The notes below the pieces were generated by a model. It ran no database searches, had not been told where the DNA came from, and worked only from the letters and a program-made list of their open reading frames with translations. Shown here piece by piece: positions 53,301 through 59,913 of a stretch of DNA of 64,000 bases (the first letter of the stretch is position 1; each line of letters opens with the position of its first letter). This stretch comes from Desulfonema magnum (GTDB lineage: Bacteria > Desulfobacterota > Desulfobacteria > Desulfobacterales > 4be13). The DNA is taken from assembly GCF_017377395.1 (NCBI RefSeq), contig NZ_CP061800.1, forward strand, positions 1,240,001 through 1,304,000, read 5' to 3'. The position numbers and the translations under genes are program-made.

Positions 53301-53928
53301 GTGGACCGCCACGTCCGCTGGAAAATCTGCAAAACTCTATAGCGTGTGGGGAACGTCCTGTGACAATGTGTTTGCTGTCGGTGACAAGGGCACGATTCTC
53401 CGCTATGACGGTACCCAATGGACGTCCATATCTGTCGGAGGAACAGGTTCCAAAGATATCTATTATTCCGTATGGGGGAGTTCCGAGGATAATGTGTTTG
53501 TGACTGGTGACAAAGGTACGGTTCTGCATTTTGACGGTACCAGTTGGACCCGGCTGTCAGTCGGAAAATCCGCAAAATTCTACAGAATATGGGGAAGCGC
53601 GGCTGATAATGTATTTGCCGTGGGTGACAAAGGCACGATTCTCCGCTATGACGGTGCAGACTGGATTACGATGTCTGCTGTCGGCGGAACAGGAACCAAA
53701 AATATCTTCTATGGTGTCTGGGGAATTTCCGGAGACAATGTGTTTGTCACAGGTGAAAAAGGCAAGCTTCTGTACTATGACGGCGTCACCTGGACCACCA
53801 TATCGGTTGGGAAATCTGCGAAACTCTATGGTGTATGGGGAATTTCCGGCGATATTTTTGCCTTTGGTGAGAGAGGCTCAATGGTCTTTTTTGACGGACC
53901 GGAGCCGACTGGTAGCGATAGCAACTAA
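47353..53928 (+). CDS. Giant multidomain lipoprotein with 22 MopE-type repeats
   Basis: A 2191-residue protein with lipobox SFGC (Cys31), so probably anchored at the outer membrane. Residues about 40-200 form a domain (GVFTDSLVAGIGYRTATQTG to LLTMDDDADPDNGIF) that recurs after the repeats (GVFFYGSFVAGIQYESSTTL). Between them are 22 repeats of about 38-47 residues, pattern DxDxDGFTENQGDCDD...IHPEAEEICGDGIDQDCDG, matching the MopE putative metal-binding motif (PF11617). A ~120-residue beta-type domain (49110-49490) splits them 8 + 14. Then come an FN3-like region, a carboxypeptidase-regulatory-like domain (VSGQVVASEDGTPIQAATVH), an Asp/Ser-rich linker, and a C-terminal propeller of about seven blades with NVFAVGDKGTILRYDG. 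The Asp rows should bind calcium; each repeat has four conserved Cys, likely disulfides. AAAGGAG precedes the start. Function probably adhesive or structural. Confidence 0.9.
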   Translation: MQKRKRKTNFSFSRLGVFILLSLIVVMSFGCSSDNDSDSAPVVKEGVFTDSLVAGIGYRTATQTGVTDSMGKFKYADGETITFFLGEIVLGEATAKSVMTPVDLVEDASDETHPTVTNISRFLLTMDDDADPDNGIFIPEPVTNAAADLSVKFNLSITAFEQDEAVIQAISVLTSLTSTGQRLLVAVAFAQLHLHNTLENPENDLDDDEDGFTENQGDCDDTNADIYPGAEEICGDGIDQDCDESDLICVGEPDADDDGDSFTENQGDCDDANADIHPGADEICGNETDENCDGSDLSCDDVDNDEDGFTENQGDCDDTNPAIHPEAEEICGNDTDENCDGNDLSCDDVDNDEDGFTENQGDCDDTNPAIHPEAEEICGNDTDENCDGSDLSCDDVDNDEDGFTENQGDCDDTNPAIHPEAEEICGNETDENCDGTDPVCPDTDDDGDGFTESQGDCNDANAAIYPNAAEICGDGIDQDCNGTDLTCPPQDTDDDGDGYTENQGDCNDASAAIYPNAMEICGDGIDQDCNGTDLICPEDIDDDGDGYTENQGDCNDASAAINPEAEEICGDGIDQDCEGTDTICIAEDNVVTLSNGFKITFAEVIYNADGTSDWHYTVEELPEAQNMTNWVLEMPDCVTVAAVSTEYELVTSDSDADLSGIRWETDDEFQTGEFIITLEASRAVGTVKVAATGTDAVLGEIAGPVCDLVIFDKDGDGYTEGDGDCDDTNADIHPEAEEICGDGIDQDCDGTDLICIEDIDNDQDGFTENQGDCDDTDADIYPEAEEICGDGVDQDCDGTDLICIEDIDNDLDGFTENQGDCDDANAEINPEAEEICGDGVDQDCDGSDLICIEDVDDDEDGFTENQGDCDDANAEIYPEAEEICGDGVDQDCDGIDLLCPEDIDDDGDGYTENQGDCDDMMASVYPGAVEICEDQIDQDCDGDDPVCPENTDDDEDGFTENQGDCDDANAEINPEAEEICGDEIDQDCDGTDLSCDDVDNDEDGFTENDGDCDDTDAEISPEAEEICGDEIDQNCDGTDLSCDDVDNDGDGFTENDGDCNDLNADIHPDADEICSDGIDQDCNGKDKKCPEDKDRDGDGFTPNQGDCDDTDSDISPVAQEICGDGIDQNCDGSDAQCSDEDADQDGYTEYQGDCDDMNALVYPGADEICGDGIDQDCDGTDLICLDADVDGDGYSESQGDCNDKNPDINPKAEEICGDGIDQNCDGTDPACTDDADTDNDEDGYTENEGDCDDLNANIHPEAEEICGDGIDQDCNGKDKNCPEDKDRDNDGFTPNEGDCDDANPDAYPGAEEVCGDGIDQDCDGTDISCDDNDADGYTPEDGDCDDENPDIHPGANEICGDGIDQDCDGADVICIDDNNTIETGVFFYGSFVAGIQYESSTTLYGVTNSKGEFKYTKGETVTFSIGGIVLGTAAGKGMVTPVDLVEGATDETDPTVTNICRMLMTLDDDNDIANGIFISQQVINAAISLTVDFSVSIEVFETNTVGIIADLTALCSAGQRTLVAADDAQAFLVTTLASIELTVRNIVTVVQDGQTSVTWDPVAAADAYMVYVGYAPGVYETSYEVTTNEIDIAINQGEILYFAIGVLQGGIEIEASISVETPVFVNEGTVSGQVVASEDGTPIQAATVHLDIPGHSLDVLTDAEGKYSVNVPSLGDFCLISAGKNGYVPATANISKALLAGVDILVMNFELDAADTPDKMVVILEVIPEVHHLGDDAYGGSVNSQFQKLSEGISYAGTFTLSADQLNCIVATDDSDDADDSDGDDSNADDSDGEPETRSGRDDTAGISKAEIQLVVKGAQCHNEVLINGNPVGLLIDSPKDGSFGPVTLSIDTSYLLEGENTLTITSVDEGRTYDDFEFANTLIYLYCDEDEPHVVTDTDYTVGWTDMSVGTTKHFRGVWGASAGDVFAIGDKGALFHYDGISWSSLSVGTTKDHYYGIWGCSADNVFVVGEEGMVLHYDGSEWTATSAGKSAKLYSVWGTSCDNVFAVGDKGTILRYDGTQWTSISVGGTGSKDIYYSVWGSSEDNVFVTGDKGTVLHFDGTSWTRLSVGKSAKFYRIWGSAADNVFAVGDKGTILRYDGADWITMSAVGGTGTKNIFYGVWGISGDNVFVTGEKGKLLYYDGVTWTTISVGKSAKLYGVWGISGDIFAFGERGSMVFFDGPEPTGSDSN
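47961..51480 (+). repeat. Coding tandem array of 22 MopE-type units
   Basis: The DNA unit is about 110-135 bp, with GATGACGG and TGCGGAGACGGCATTGATCA recurring. Units at 48250-48640 are almost identical in DNA, which implies recent duplication, whereas outer units have diverged. The array is interrupted by a non-repeat domain at about 49110-49490. Its codon bias keeps two other frames open on the - strand, which I do not regard as genes. Confidence 0.9.
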
Positions 53929-54610
53929 ATATCCGTGACCGTAAACGGTTAAGGATGAAATGAGAAATGGTAAGGGGTAAGGCCGGGTATCGAAAAAGCT
54001 TTATCCCTTGCCCCTCACCCCTCTGCCCACCCTGCACTTCTGTCGTTTTTCCACAAAGTTTTCGATCCTCCGGGATATTTTCTGACTCCCCTTTTTTGGG
54101 AATCCGAAAAATCGTCAAAGCCCGTGCTGGAAAGGCTGCTCAATGTGCACAGACTCAGCTTTGTTCTGCTGTTCAAGGGCGGGTCCGAGGGCATATGCAT
54201 CAGGCTAAGATCGTAACTCATTGTTTTTATTAACCCGTGATCTGCCGGACGGGGTTTGCAACCCATATGCATCAGGCTAAGATTACAACCTACTGTTTTT
54301 ATTAACTCTGATTTTGCCGGACGGGGTTTGCAACCCCGTCCGGAATATTTTCCGACCCCCGAAAACAAACGTTTCGGACGGGGTTGCAAACCCCGTCCGG
54401 CAGTCTTAGCCTGATGCATATGGGGTCCGAGGGCACCGCCGTCACCGACAAATTTCCCATCAGGCGTATTGTGTGGGCCGAGTGGCTCGCGGGGTATTAT
54501 CTGCTGACCTGTCTGCTATATACTCTGTCCAACACATTGCCGCTGGTCAACACGCTGATAATGGGAGCAACGAAGGTGGGTTCCGCTGCGCTTCACCCAC
54601 CCTACGAGTA
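53929..54610. repeat. Gene-free interval with inverted and direct repeats
   Basis: CATATGCATCAGGCTAAGAT occurs near 54191 and 54263 and inverted near 54407-54422. GGACGGGGTTTGCAACCCCG and its inverse at 54370-54402 form a large hairpin. About 54435-54565 translates on + to a hydrophobic stretch (WLAGYYLLTCLLYTLSNTLP), perhaps a gene scrap without a start. A REP-like GGTGGGTTCC and CACCCACCCTACGA closes the interval. It separates the giant gene from the convergent efflux operon. Confidence 0.6.
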
Positions 54611-55825
54611 TTATTCATACCGAAGTGCCTCAATGGGATCCAGATGCGCGGCTTTTTTGGCTGGAAAATATCCAAAAGTGACACCCACAGCTCCGGAAAA
54701 AAAGAACGCGGCAGCCACAATTCCGGGTCTGAACACAAAGGGAACTCCGATAAGCTGGGCCCCGATTGCGGCCGCGCATAAACCAATGGCAATGCCAATC
54801 AGCCCGCCAAAGGAAGCCAGCACTACCGACTCTACCAGAAATTGCATTAACACCTCCCGTTCCAGAGCACCAATCGCCAGCCGGGTGCCGATTTCGCGAG
54901 TGCGTTCCGTGACAGAAACCATCATAATATTCATAATACCGATGCCGCCAACCAAAAGACTGACTCCGGCAACAGCACTCAGCAGGGCGGTCATGACGGT
55001 GGTTGTGCCGGTAAGGGTGTCAATGAGTTCCTTCATGTTGCGGACATGAAAATCATCATCTTGTCCGGATTTTATCCCGCGGCGTTCACGCAGGAGCGCT
55101 TCAATATCACTGCTGACAACCTCTGTGGAAACGCCATCATTCACAGAAACGATAATGGTTCGGACATCGCTGTTGCCTGCCATCCGGCGCTGCAAAGTCC
55201 GCAGGGGAATGATGACGATATCATCCTGGTCATTACCAAAATTGGACTGCCCTTTTTCTTTGAGGGTTCCTATCACTTTGAAGGAAATTTTCCCAAGCCG
55301 CATGGCCTTGCCTATAGGGGACTCATTTCCAAAAAGTTCCTTTCGGACGGTATTCCCCAACAAACAAACGCCCTTTCCCGCCTTTAATTCTCCATCGCTG
55401 AACGCACGGCCATCCGCCACTTGCCAGCCCTGTACCGTAAGAAACGCATTGGTCGCACCAGTGACAGATGTTGCCCAGTTGGCACTGCCATAGATGGCCT
55501 GACTCGAAGCATCGGAGATCGGAGCCACTGCTTTCAGACCGGCCACACTGTTTTTAATGGCTGTGGCATCTTCTATGGTGAAATCATCGGCCCTGGATCT
55601 GGCTCCGCCAGGCCCTCTCATGCCTTGTCCGGGGCGGATATGCAGCAAGTTGCTGCCCAGTTCGGAAATATCACTGGTCACTTTGGCCGTGGCTCCGCTG
55701 CCAAGCGTGACCATGGTGATGACAGCGGCCACGCCGATAACAATCCCCAGAATAGTGAGGGAAGATCGCAGCACATTTCGCAGGATCGTCCGTTGGGCCA
55801 GCAGATAGGTTTCCCACAACATCAT
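54611..55825 (-). CDS. MacB-like ABC transporter permease
   Basis: A 404-residue permease of the FtsX/MacB type. TM1 (about 22-42, SLTILGIVIGVAAVITMVTL) precedes a large periplasmic domain (about 45-275), then three C-terminal helices: TALLSAVAGVSLLVGGIGIM, then SVVLASFGGLIGIAIGLCAA and VAAAFFFSGAVGVTFGYFPA. In MacB-type mechanotransmission it couples cytoplasmic ATP hydrolysis to the periplasm. Here ATPase and permease are separate genes, unlike E. coli MacB, which is one chain. It overlaps the ATPase gene by 4 bp (ATGA). The last gene of a four-gene efflux operon. Substrate unknown. Confidence 0.92.
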   Translation of the reverse strand: MMLWETYLLAQRTILRNVLRSSLTILGIVIGVAAVITMVTLGSGATAKVTSDISELGSNLLHIRPGQGMRGPGGARSRADDFTIEDATAIKNSVAGLKAVAPISDASSQAIYGSANWATSVTGATNAFLTVQGWQVADGRAFSDGELKAGKGVCLLGNTVRKELFGNESPIGKAMRLGKISFKVIGTLKEKGQSNFGNDQDDIVIIPLRTLQRRMAGNSDVRTIIVSVNDGVSTEVVSSDIEALLRERRGIKSGQDDDFHVRNMKELIDTLTGTTTVMTALLSAVAGVSLLVGGIGIMNIMMVSVTERTREIGTRLAIGALEREVLMQFLVESVVLASFGGLIGIAIGLCAAAIGAQLIGVPFVFRPGIVAAAFFFSGAVGVTFGYFPAKKAAHLDPIEALRYE

Positions 55826-56619
55826 AATGATGCTCCTTTTTGAGAATCGGTGATCATGTGATCATTTTGAGAATCGGTGATAATGCGACCATCCTGAAAA
55901 TGAATTTGCCGGTCAGCATAGACCGCCATTTCTGGTTCATGTGTCACCATCACAATGGTAATGCTGTCCTGGCGATTGAATTCAAGCAGCATTTCCATAA
56001 TTTCAGTGCTTCGCACAGAATCCAGATTCCCCGTAGGCTCATCAGCCAGCAAAATCCGGGGATTCCCCACAATGGCCCTTGCGATGGCAACCCGCTGCTG
56101 CTGTCCGCCGGATAGCTCACTTGGCGTATGGCAGGCCCACTTTTCCAATCCCACGGCGGATAATGCTTCCATTGCTTTTTCACGACGGAGTTTTGCGGGC
56201 ATTTTACGATAGATCAGCGGCAATTCGACATTTTCAAGGGCTGATGTGCGGTTCAGAAGATTGAACCCCTGAAAAATAAATCCCAGAAAATGCCGGCGCA
56301 GCATGGCCCGGTGATCCCGGGACAAATTTTCCACCTGCACCCCTTCAAAGCGGTAAGTTCCTTGAGTGGCGGTATCAATACATCCGAGAATGTTTAGGCA
56401 AGTGGATTTACCTGACCCGCTGGGTCCCATCATCGCCACGAACTCTCCCTGACGGATGCTCAGATTAATACGGTCAAGGGCCCGCATGGCAGCCTGACCT
56501 TTTCCGTAAATCTTGGTGATATCCTGGAATTCAATCAGATTGTTCTGCTTCTGAGCGATTTCTTCCTTCTGGTAAATCTGTGCTGGTTCCATCTGGTCAG
56601 TTACTTGTGCGAATTGCAT
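55822..56619 (-). CDS. MacB/LolD-type ABC transporter ATPase
   Basis: A 265-residue ATPase. Walker A is GPSGSGKST, the Q loop lies in FIFQGFNLL, the signature is LSGGQQQRVAIARAI, Walker B is ILLADEPTG and the switch His is in VMVTHEPEM. It pairs with the permease immediately downstream. The N-terminal ~28 residues before NNLIEFQDITKIYGKGQ are poorly conserved-looking. The ATG at 56619 was chosen because GGAG lies 9 nt upstream; TTG at 56625 and ATG at 56592 are alternatives. It overlaps the adaptor gene's end by 23 bp. Confidence 0.93.
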   Translation of the reverse strand: MQFAQVTDQMEPAQIYQKEEIAQKQNNLIEFQDITKIYGKGQAAMRALDRINLSIRQGEFVAMMGPSGSGKSTCLNILGCIDTATQGTYRFEGVQVENLSRDHRAMLRRHFLGFIFQGFNLLNRTSALENVELPLIYRKMPAKLRREKAMEALSAVGLEKWACHTPSELSGGQQQRVAIARAIVGNPRILLADEPTGNLDSVRSTEIMEMLLEFNRQDSITIVMVTHEPEMAVYADRQIHFQDGRIITDSQNDHMITDSQKGASL

Positions 56620-57901
56620 TGACAATGACTCCTGTTCCTTCCTGAATATCTCGTGATGTGACAGCGGTCAGCACTCCGTCTGTCGCGCCTTTTTGCACTG
56701 GAACAGGAAAAGGCCGGTTGTCTTTCAGAATCCAGACGGAGGGCTGCTTCCCATTCATGCCCGGAGGAGGCTCTCCTTCCCCGGCATTTTTTTTCGATTC
56801 CCTGCGATGAGGAGGCCCCGGCATCAGAGAACTCAGCAGACCTCGGCTTTCTTTTTTCCCCTGTTCCGGTCTCTGAGGAGTGAAACGCAGGGCTGTGTTG
56901 GGAACCAGCAGGGTTTTTTCAACTTTTTGAACAATGATGTTTGCTGTGGCAGTCATCCCGGGTCTCAGCAAAAGTTCGGGATTTTCCACTCTCAGCACCG
57001 TCTTGTAAGTCACAACGCCATCCGTGGTCTCCGCACCATATCGAACCTGGGTGATCTGCGCCTCAAACGTGCGATCAGGATAGGCATCCACCGTGAAAGT
57101 GGCGGACTGGCCTTCTTTCACCAGTCCCACATCTGCCTCATCCACATCCACCTGAAGCTCCATATGGCGCAGATCTTCGGCCAGCGTATAAAGCACGGGA
57201 GCTTCCAGAGAAGCAGCCACAGTCTGTCCTGGTTCCACGTCCCGGCTGAGCACAATGCCGCTGATGGGAGAGTAGATCACTGTCTTTTTAAGGTCTGCCT
57301 CATTCGATTTAAGCGAGGCTTCGGCGATGTCAATGGCCGCCTTGGCCGCTGCCACCGCTGCCGTGGATCGCTCTAATTCAGCTTCAGCCTGTTCCAGCGC
57401 TTCCAGTGACGGCAGTTTGCCCTTTGTGAGTTCACGCGTTTTCCGATAGCGTTTCAGGGTTTTTCTGTCAGCTTTGCGGGTGGCAAGGGCTTCTTTGTAA
57501 TTGGCCCGGGCCGAGGCCACCTCTGCCCTGGATTTCATAACTGCTGCTTCATACTTGGAACTGTCCAGATACGCCAGGGGCTGATCAGCCTCTACCGTGT
57601 CATTGTAATCCGCAGTCATTGAAGTGATGATGCCGGATAACTCGCTGCCCACCTCCACCTGATTGGTTGCTTCCAAGTTACCTGTGGCAGTGACCGTGAT
57701 CACCAAGTCCCCAAATTGTACGGGCCGGGTACGAAAACTCATAATATTAGCCGATCCGCGAGGATTCCATACTGCCCCGACCACTGCCACAATGAAAAGC
57801 AGCCCCAGTACTGCTATCCAACGGCTGAGGCGTTTCCGGCCTTTGGAGGATTCATTCTGTTTTATTATTTCTTTGACAGATAGTTGTGTGTTGTCTTGCA
57901 T
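56597..57901 (-). CDS. MacA-like periplasmic adaptor (HlyD/RND family)
   Basis: A 434-residue membrane-fusion protein. TM anchor at about 29-47 (WIAVLGLLFIVAVVGAVW), lipoyl half LEATNQVEVGSELSGIITSM, a coiled-coil hairpin at about 110-190 rich in Ala/Glu/Lys, the second lipoyl half VIYSPISGIVLSRDVEPGQT, and a beta-barrel domain (LQVDVDEADVGLVKEGQSAT). Pro/Glu-rich segment PPHRRESKKNAGEGEPPPG lies in the C-terminal membrane-proximal part. It should bridge the MacB-like permease and the outer-membrane factor encoded 5 bp upstream. ATG at 57901 has AAAGG about 9 nt upstream. Confidence 0.92.
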   Translation of the reverse strand: MQDNTQLSVKEIIKQNESSKGRKRLSRWIAVLGLLFIVAVVGAVWNPRGSANIMSFRTRPVQFGDLVITVTATGNLEATNQVEVGSELSGIITSMTADYNDTVEADQPLAYLDSSKYEAAVMKSRAEVASARANYKEALATRKADRKTLKRYRKTRELTKGKLPSLEALEQAEAELERSTAAVAAAKAAIDIAEASLKSNEADLKKTVIYSPISGIVLSRDVEPGQTVAASLEAPVLYTLAEDLRHMELQVDVDEADVGLVKEGQSATFTVDAYPDRTFEAQITQVRYGAETTDGVVTYKTVLRVENPELLLRPGMTATANIIVQKVEKTLLVPNTALRFTPQRPEQGKKESRGLLSSLMPGPPHRRESKKNAGEGEPPPGMNGKQPSVWILKDNRPFPVPVQKGATDGVLTAVTSRDIQEGTGVIVNAIRTSN

Positions 57902-57906
57902 AATAT

Positions 57907-59379
57907 TCAACCTTTGTTAATTTTTGACAGACTCGGATTGCTTCTGTTACTGATGGACTGCCAGCCGCCGCCCAGTGCCTTGTAAAGCCGAATCAGATCA
58001 GATAAAACGGATCCTCTGGTTTCAACCAGATCATTCTCAAAAGAGAGCAATGATCGCTGGGCATCAAGCACATCGCTGAAGCCGACCATGCCGGTGGTAT
58101 ATTGCTGTTCAGCCAGTTCCGCGGCCGAACGGGCAGCATCTGCCGCAATTTGCAGGTTTTTCAGTTTTTGCTGCTCATTGGCATAAGTGACCAGCGCATT
58201 TTCGATATCTTCAAGGGCAGACAGAACCGCGGCTTCATAGCGAATAAACGCCTGATTCTGCAATTCAGCCTGTACCTTAACGTTATTGCGAATATTGTCG
58301 GCATTGAAGATCGGCCAGCTGAAAGAAGGCCCGAAAGCCCAGTTTTGGTCTGTGGATGAAAAGAGTTTATCCAAAGAAAGTGCCTCCAGACCAATGGAAC
58401 CGCTCAGGGTGAACTTGGGATAGAGGTCTGCCTCGGCTTCCCCGATTCGGGCGGTCTGGGCCGCAAGTTCACGCTCTGCCTGACGAATATCCGGGCGCTG
58501 TCGGATCACATCCGCGGGAACGCCAACAGCCAGTTCAATGGAAACGCTGGGAATTGGACGAACATCTGCCAGTTCAGCGCGTAGCGATCCCGGAGCCTGA
58601 CCGATCAGCACAGACAGCCGGTTGATGGCTGCTTCCAGCCCTGTATTCAAATCCGGAATTCTGGAGCGTGAGCTTTCCAGATTATAGCGAGCCTGGGTCA
58701 GTGCCAGTTCATCCCCTCTGCCAGCCTGAGACAAGGCATTGAGCAGTTCCCAGGTTTCCTGCTGAGAAGCCACATTGCTTTTTGCCACTGTCAGCCGGGC
58801 CTGATAAGTCCTCAGATCAATATAGTTGACAGCAACCTCTGCCAGCAGAGTGACCATGACATCATGGAGACTTTCGTTTTCAGCCTCCAGGTCGGCCTGA
58901 GAGGCTTCCACTGCTCGTCTGATGCCGCCAAAAAGGTCAAGTTCCCAACCCGCGTCAAACCCCGCTGTGTATAGCTCGGACTCGTCTCTTGAATTACTGT
59001 TGTAACTTTTCCGGGCAGCACCGGACGCGTCCAGCATCGGGAAAAGGGATGATTTCGTTTTTAATCGTTGAAGCCGAGCCTGACGCACCCGTGAGCGAGC
59101 CTCTTTGATATCCAGATTATCAGCAGCAGCCCGGTTGATCAGACTTGTCAGCATGGGATCATTCAAAGCCTCCCACCATTTTGCCAATTGTTTTGCATTC
59201 TGCTTCTGAGCATCACCGGAGATGCTGTTCCATTGTTTCGGGAGTTGCAGTTCAGGCGGGACATAATCAGGCCCCACGGTGGCACAGCCCGCCAAAACCA
59301 GCAGACCAATCAGAATGATGATGGCATGATACCGGCCCGGGACGCGCCGTTCATACCTGTTTTTTATTTTTTCTGACAT
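57907..59379 (-). CDS. TolC-like outer-membrane efflux lipoprotein, NodT family
   Basis: A 490-residue outer-membrane factor. The signal peptide ends in the lipobox LAGC (Cys32), followed by ATVGPDYVPPELQLPKQW, typical of NodT-type proteins. Two tandem coiled-coil/strand halves follow, with DIKEARSRVRQARLQRLKTK, PGSLRAELADVRPIPSVSIE, then RPDIRQAERELAAQTARIGE, a classic OprM-family signature, and LDAQRSLLSFENDLVETRGS near the end. It trimerises into an exit duct for the MacA-like adaptor and MacB-like transporter. It is the first gene of the operon; the adaptor starts 5 bp after its stop. Confidence 0.93.
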   Translation of the reverse strand: MSEKIKNRYERRVPGRYHAIIILIGLLVLAGCATVGPDYVPPELQLPKQWNSISGDAQKQNAKQLAKWWEALNDPMLTSLINRAAADNLDIKEARSRVRQARLQRLKTKSSLFPMLDASGAARKSYNSNSRDESELYTAGFDAGWELDLFGGIRRAVEASQADLEAENESLHDVMVTLLAEVAVNYIDLRTYQARLTVAKSNVASQQETWELLNALSQAGRGDELALTQARYNLESSRSRIPDLNTGLEAAINRLSVLIGQAPGSLRAELADVRPIPSVSIELAVGVPADVIRQRPDIRQAERELAAQTARIGEAEADLYPKFTLSGSIGLEALSLDKLFSSTDQNWAFGPSFSWPIFNADNIRNNVKVQAELQNQAFIRYEAAVLSALEDIENALVTYANEQQKLKNLQIAADAARSAAELAEQQYTTGMVGFSDVLDAQRSLLSFENDLVETRGSVLSDLIRLYKALGGGWQSISNRSNPSLSKINKG

Positions 59380-59420
59380 TTTTCAACCCTGACTATAATT
59401 TAACGCTATGTGCAAATTAT

Positions 59421-59500
59421 AATGCCACGAAGGCGCAAAGGCACGAAGTCTCACGAAGGTTTCTTTGTGTGTCTTTGTTTCTTCGTGCCTTTGTGGCATT
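59421..59500. repeat. REP-like hairpin related to the 97-bp array
   Basis: AATGCCACGAAGGCGCAAAG pairs with CTTTGTTTCTTCGTGCCTTT and GTGGCATT. The GCCACGAAG and GGCACGAAG words are those of the array at 62577-63153. It lies upstream of the efflux operon. Confidence 0.75.
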
Positions 59501-59584
59501 CTCTCTTTAACTTAATGTCGGATGACTGAGCCATGCGACAAGATGAAACTTAATCCTTTCAAGCGAACATAATTGATTTATAGT

Positions 59585-59641
59585 CTATCCATAAAATATG
59601 GAGAAATTATGAAGAAAAAATGTTTAAATTATGAAGATTGA
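59585..59641 (+). promoter_or_regulatory. Conserved 57-bp box, copy 3
   Basis: CTATCCATAAAATATGGAG leads into a segment ending TATGAAGATTGA. It lies 273 bp upstream of CotH copy 3 on the same strand. Its decapeptide frame MKKKCLNYED has GGAG at ribosome-binding distance, the best of the three copies. Inverted repeat GCTTGGAACAAGC follows 5 bp later. Confidence 0.6.
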
Positions 59642-59913
59642 ACCTGCTTGGAACAAGCTTCAGTAAATTCCCTCTGAGGAAATGCCGCGTGAGAAAGACC
59701 TCCGAGGTTTTCAAAAGTTATCCTTCTTTTTAATTAACGTGATTTAGACAACCTTATGTTATAATATCAATAAATTATATCAAAAAAGTGTTGCAAAATA
59801 AATTTTTATGTGTCATAAAGTGTGTCAATACTTCAGATATTTTTTATAAAGCATTGTTTTTATTAGTTTTAAATATTTTATACCCCTGACACCTGATTCT
59901 TTCATATTAAATC
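59642..59913. other. Leader region of CotH copy 3
   Basis: AT-rich, gene-free. It includes a half palindrome (AAAGACCTCCGAGGTTTTC) at about 59693-59712 and a run of A/T-rich sequence before the start codon. No Shine-Dalgarno sequence precedes the ATG at 59914. Confidence 0.4.
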
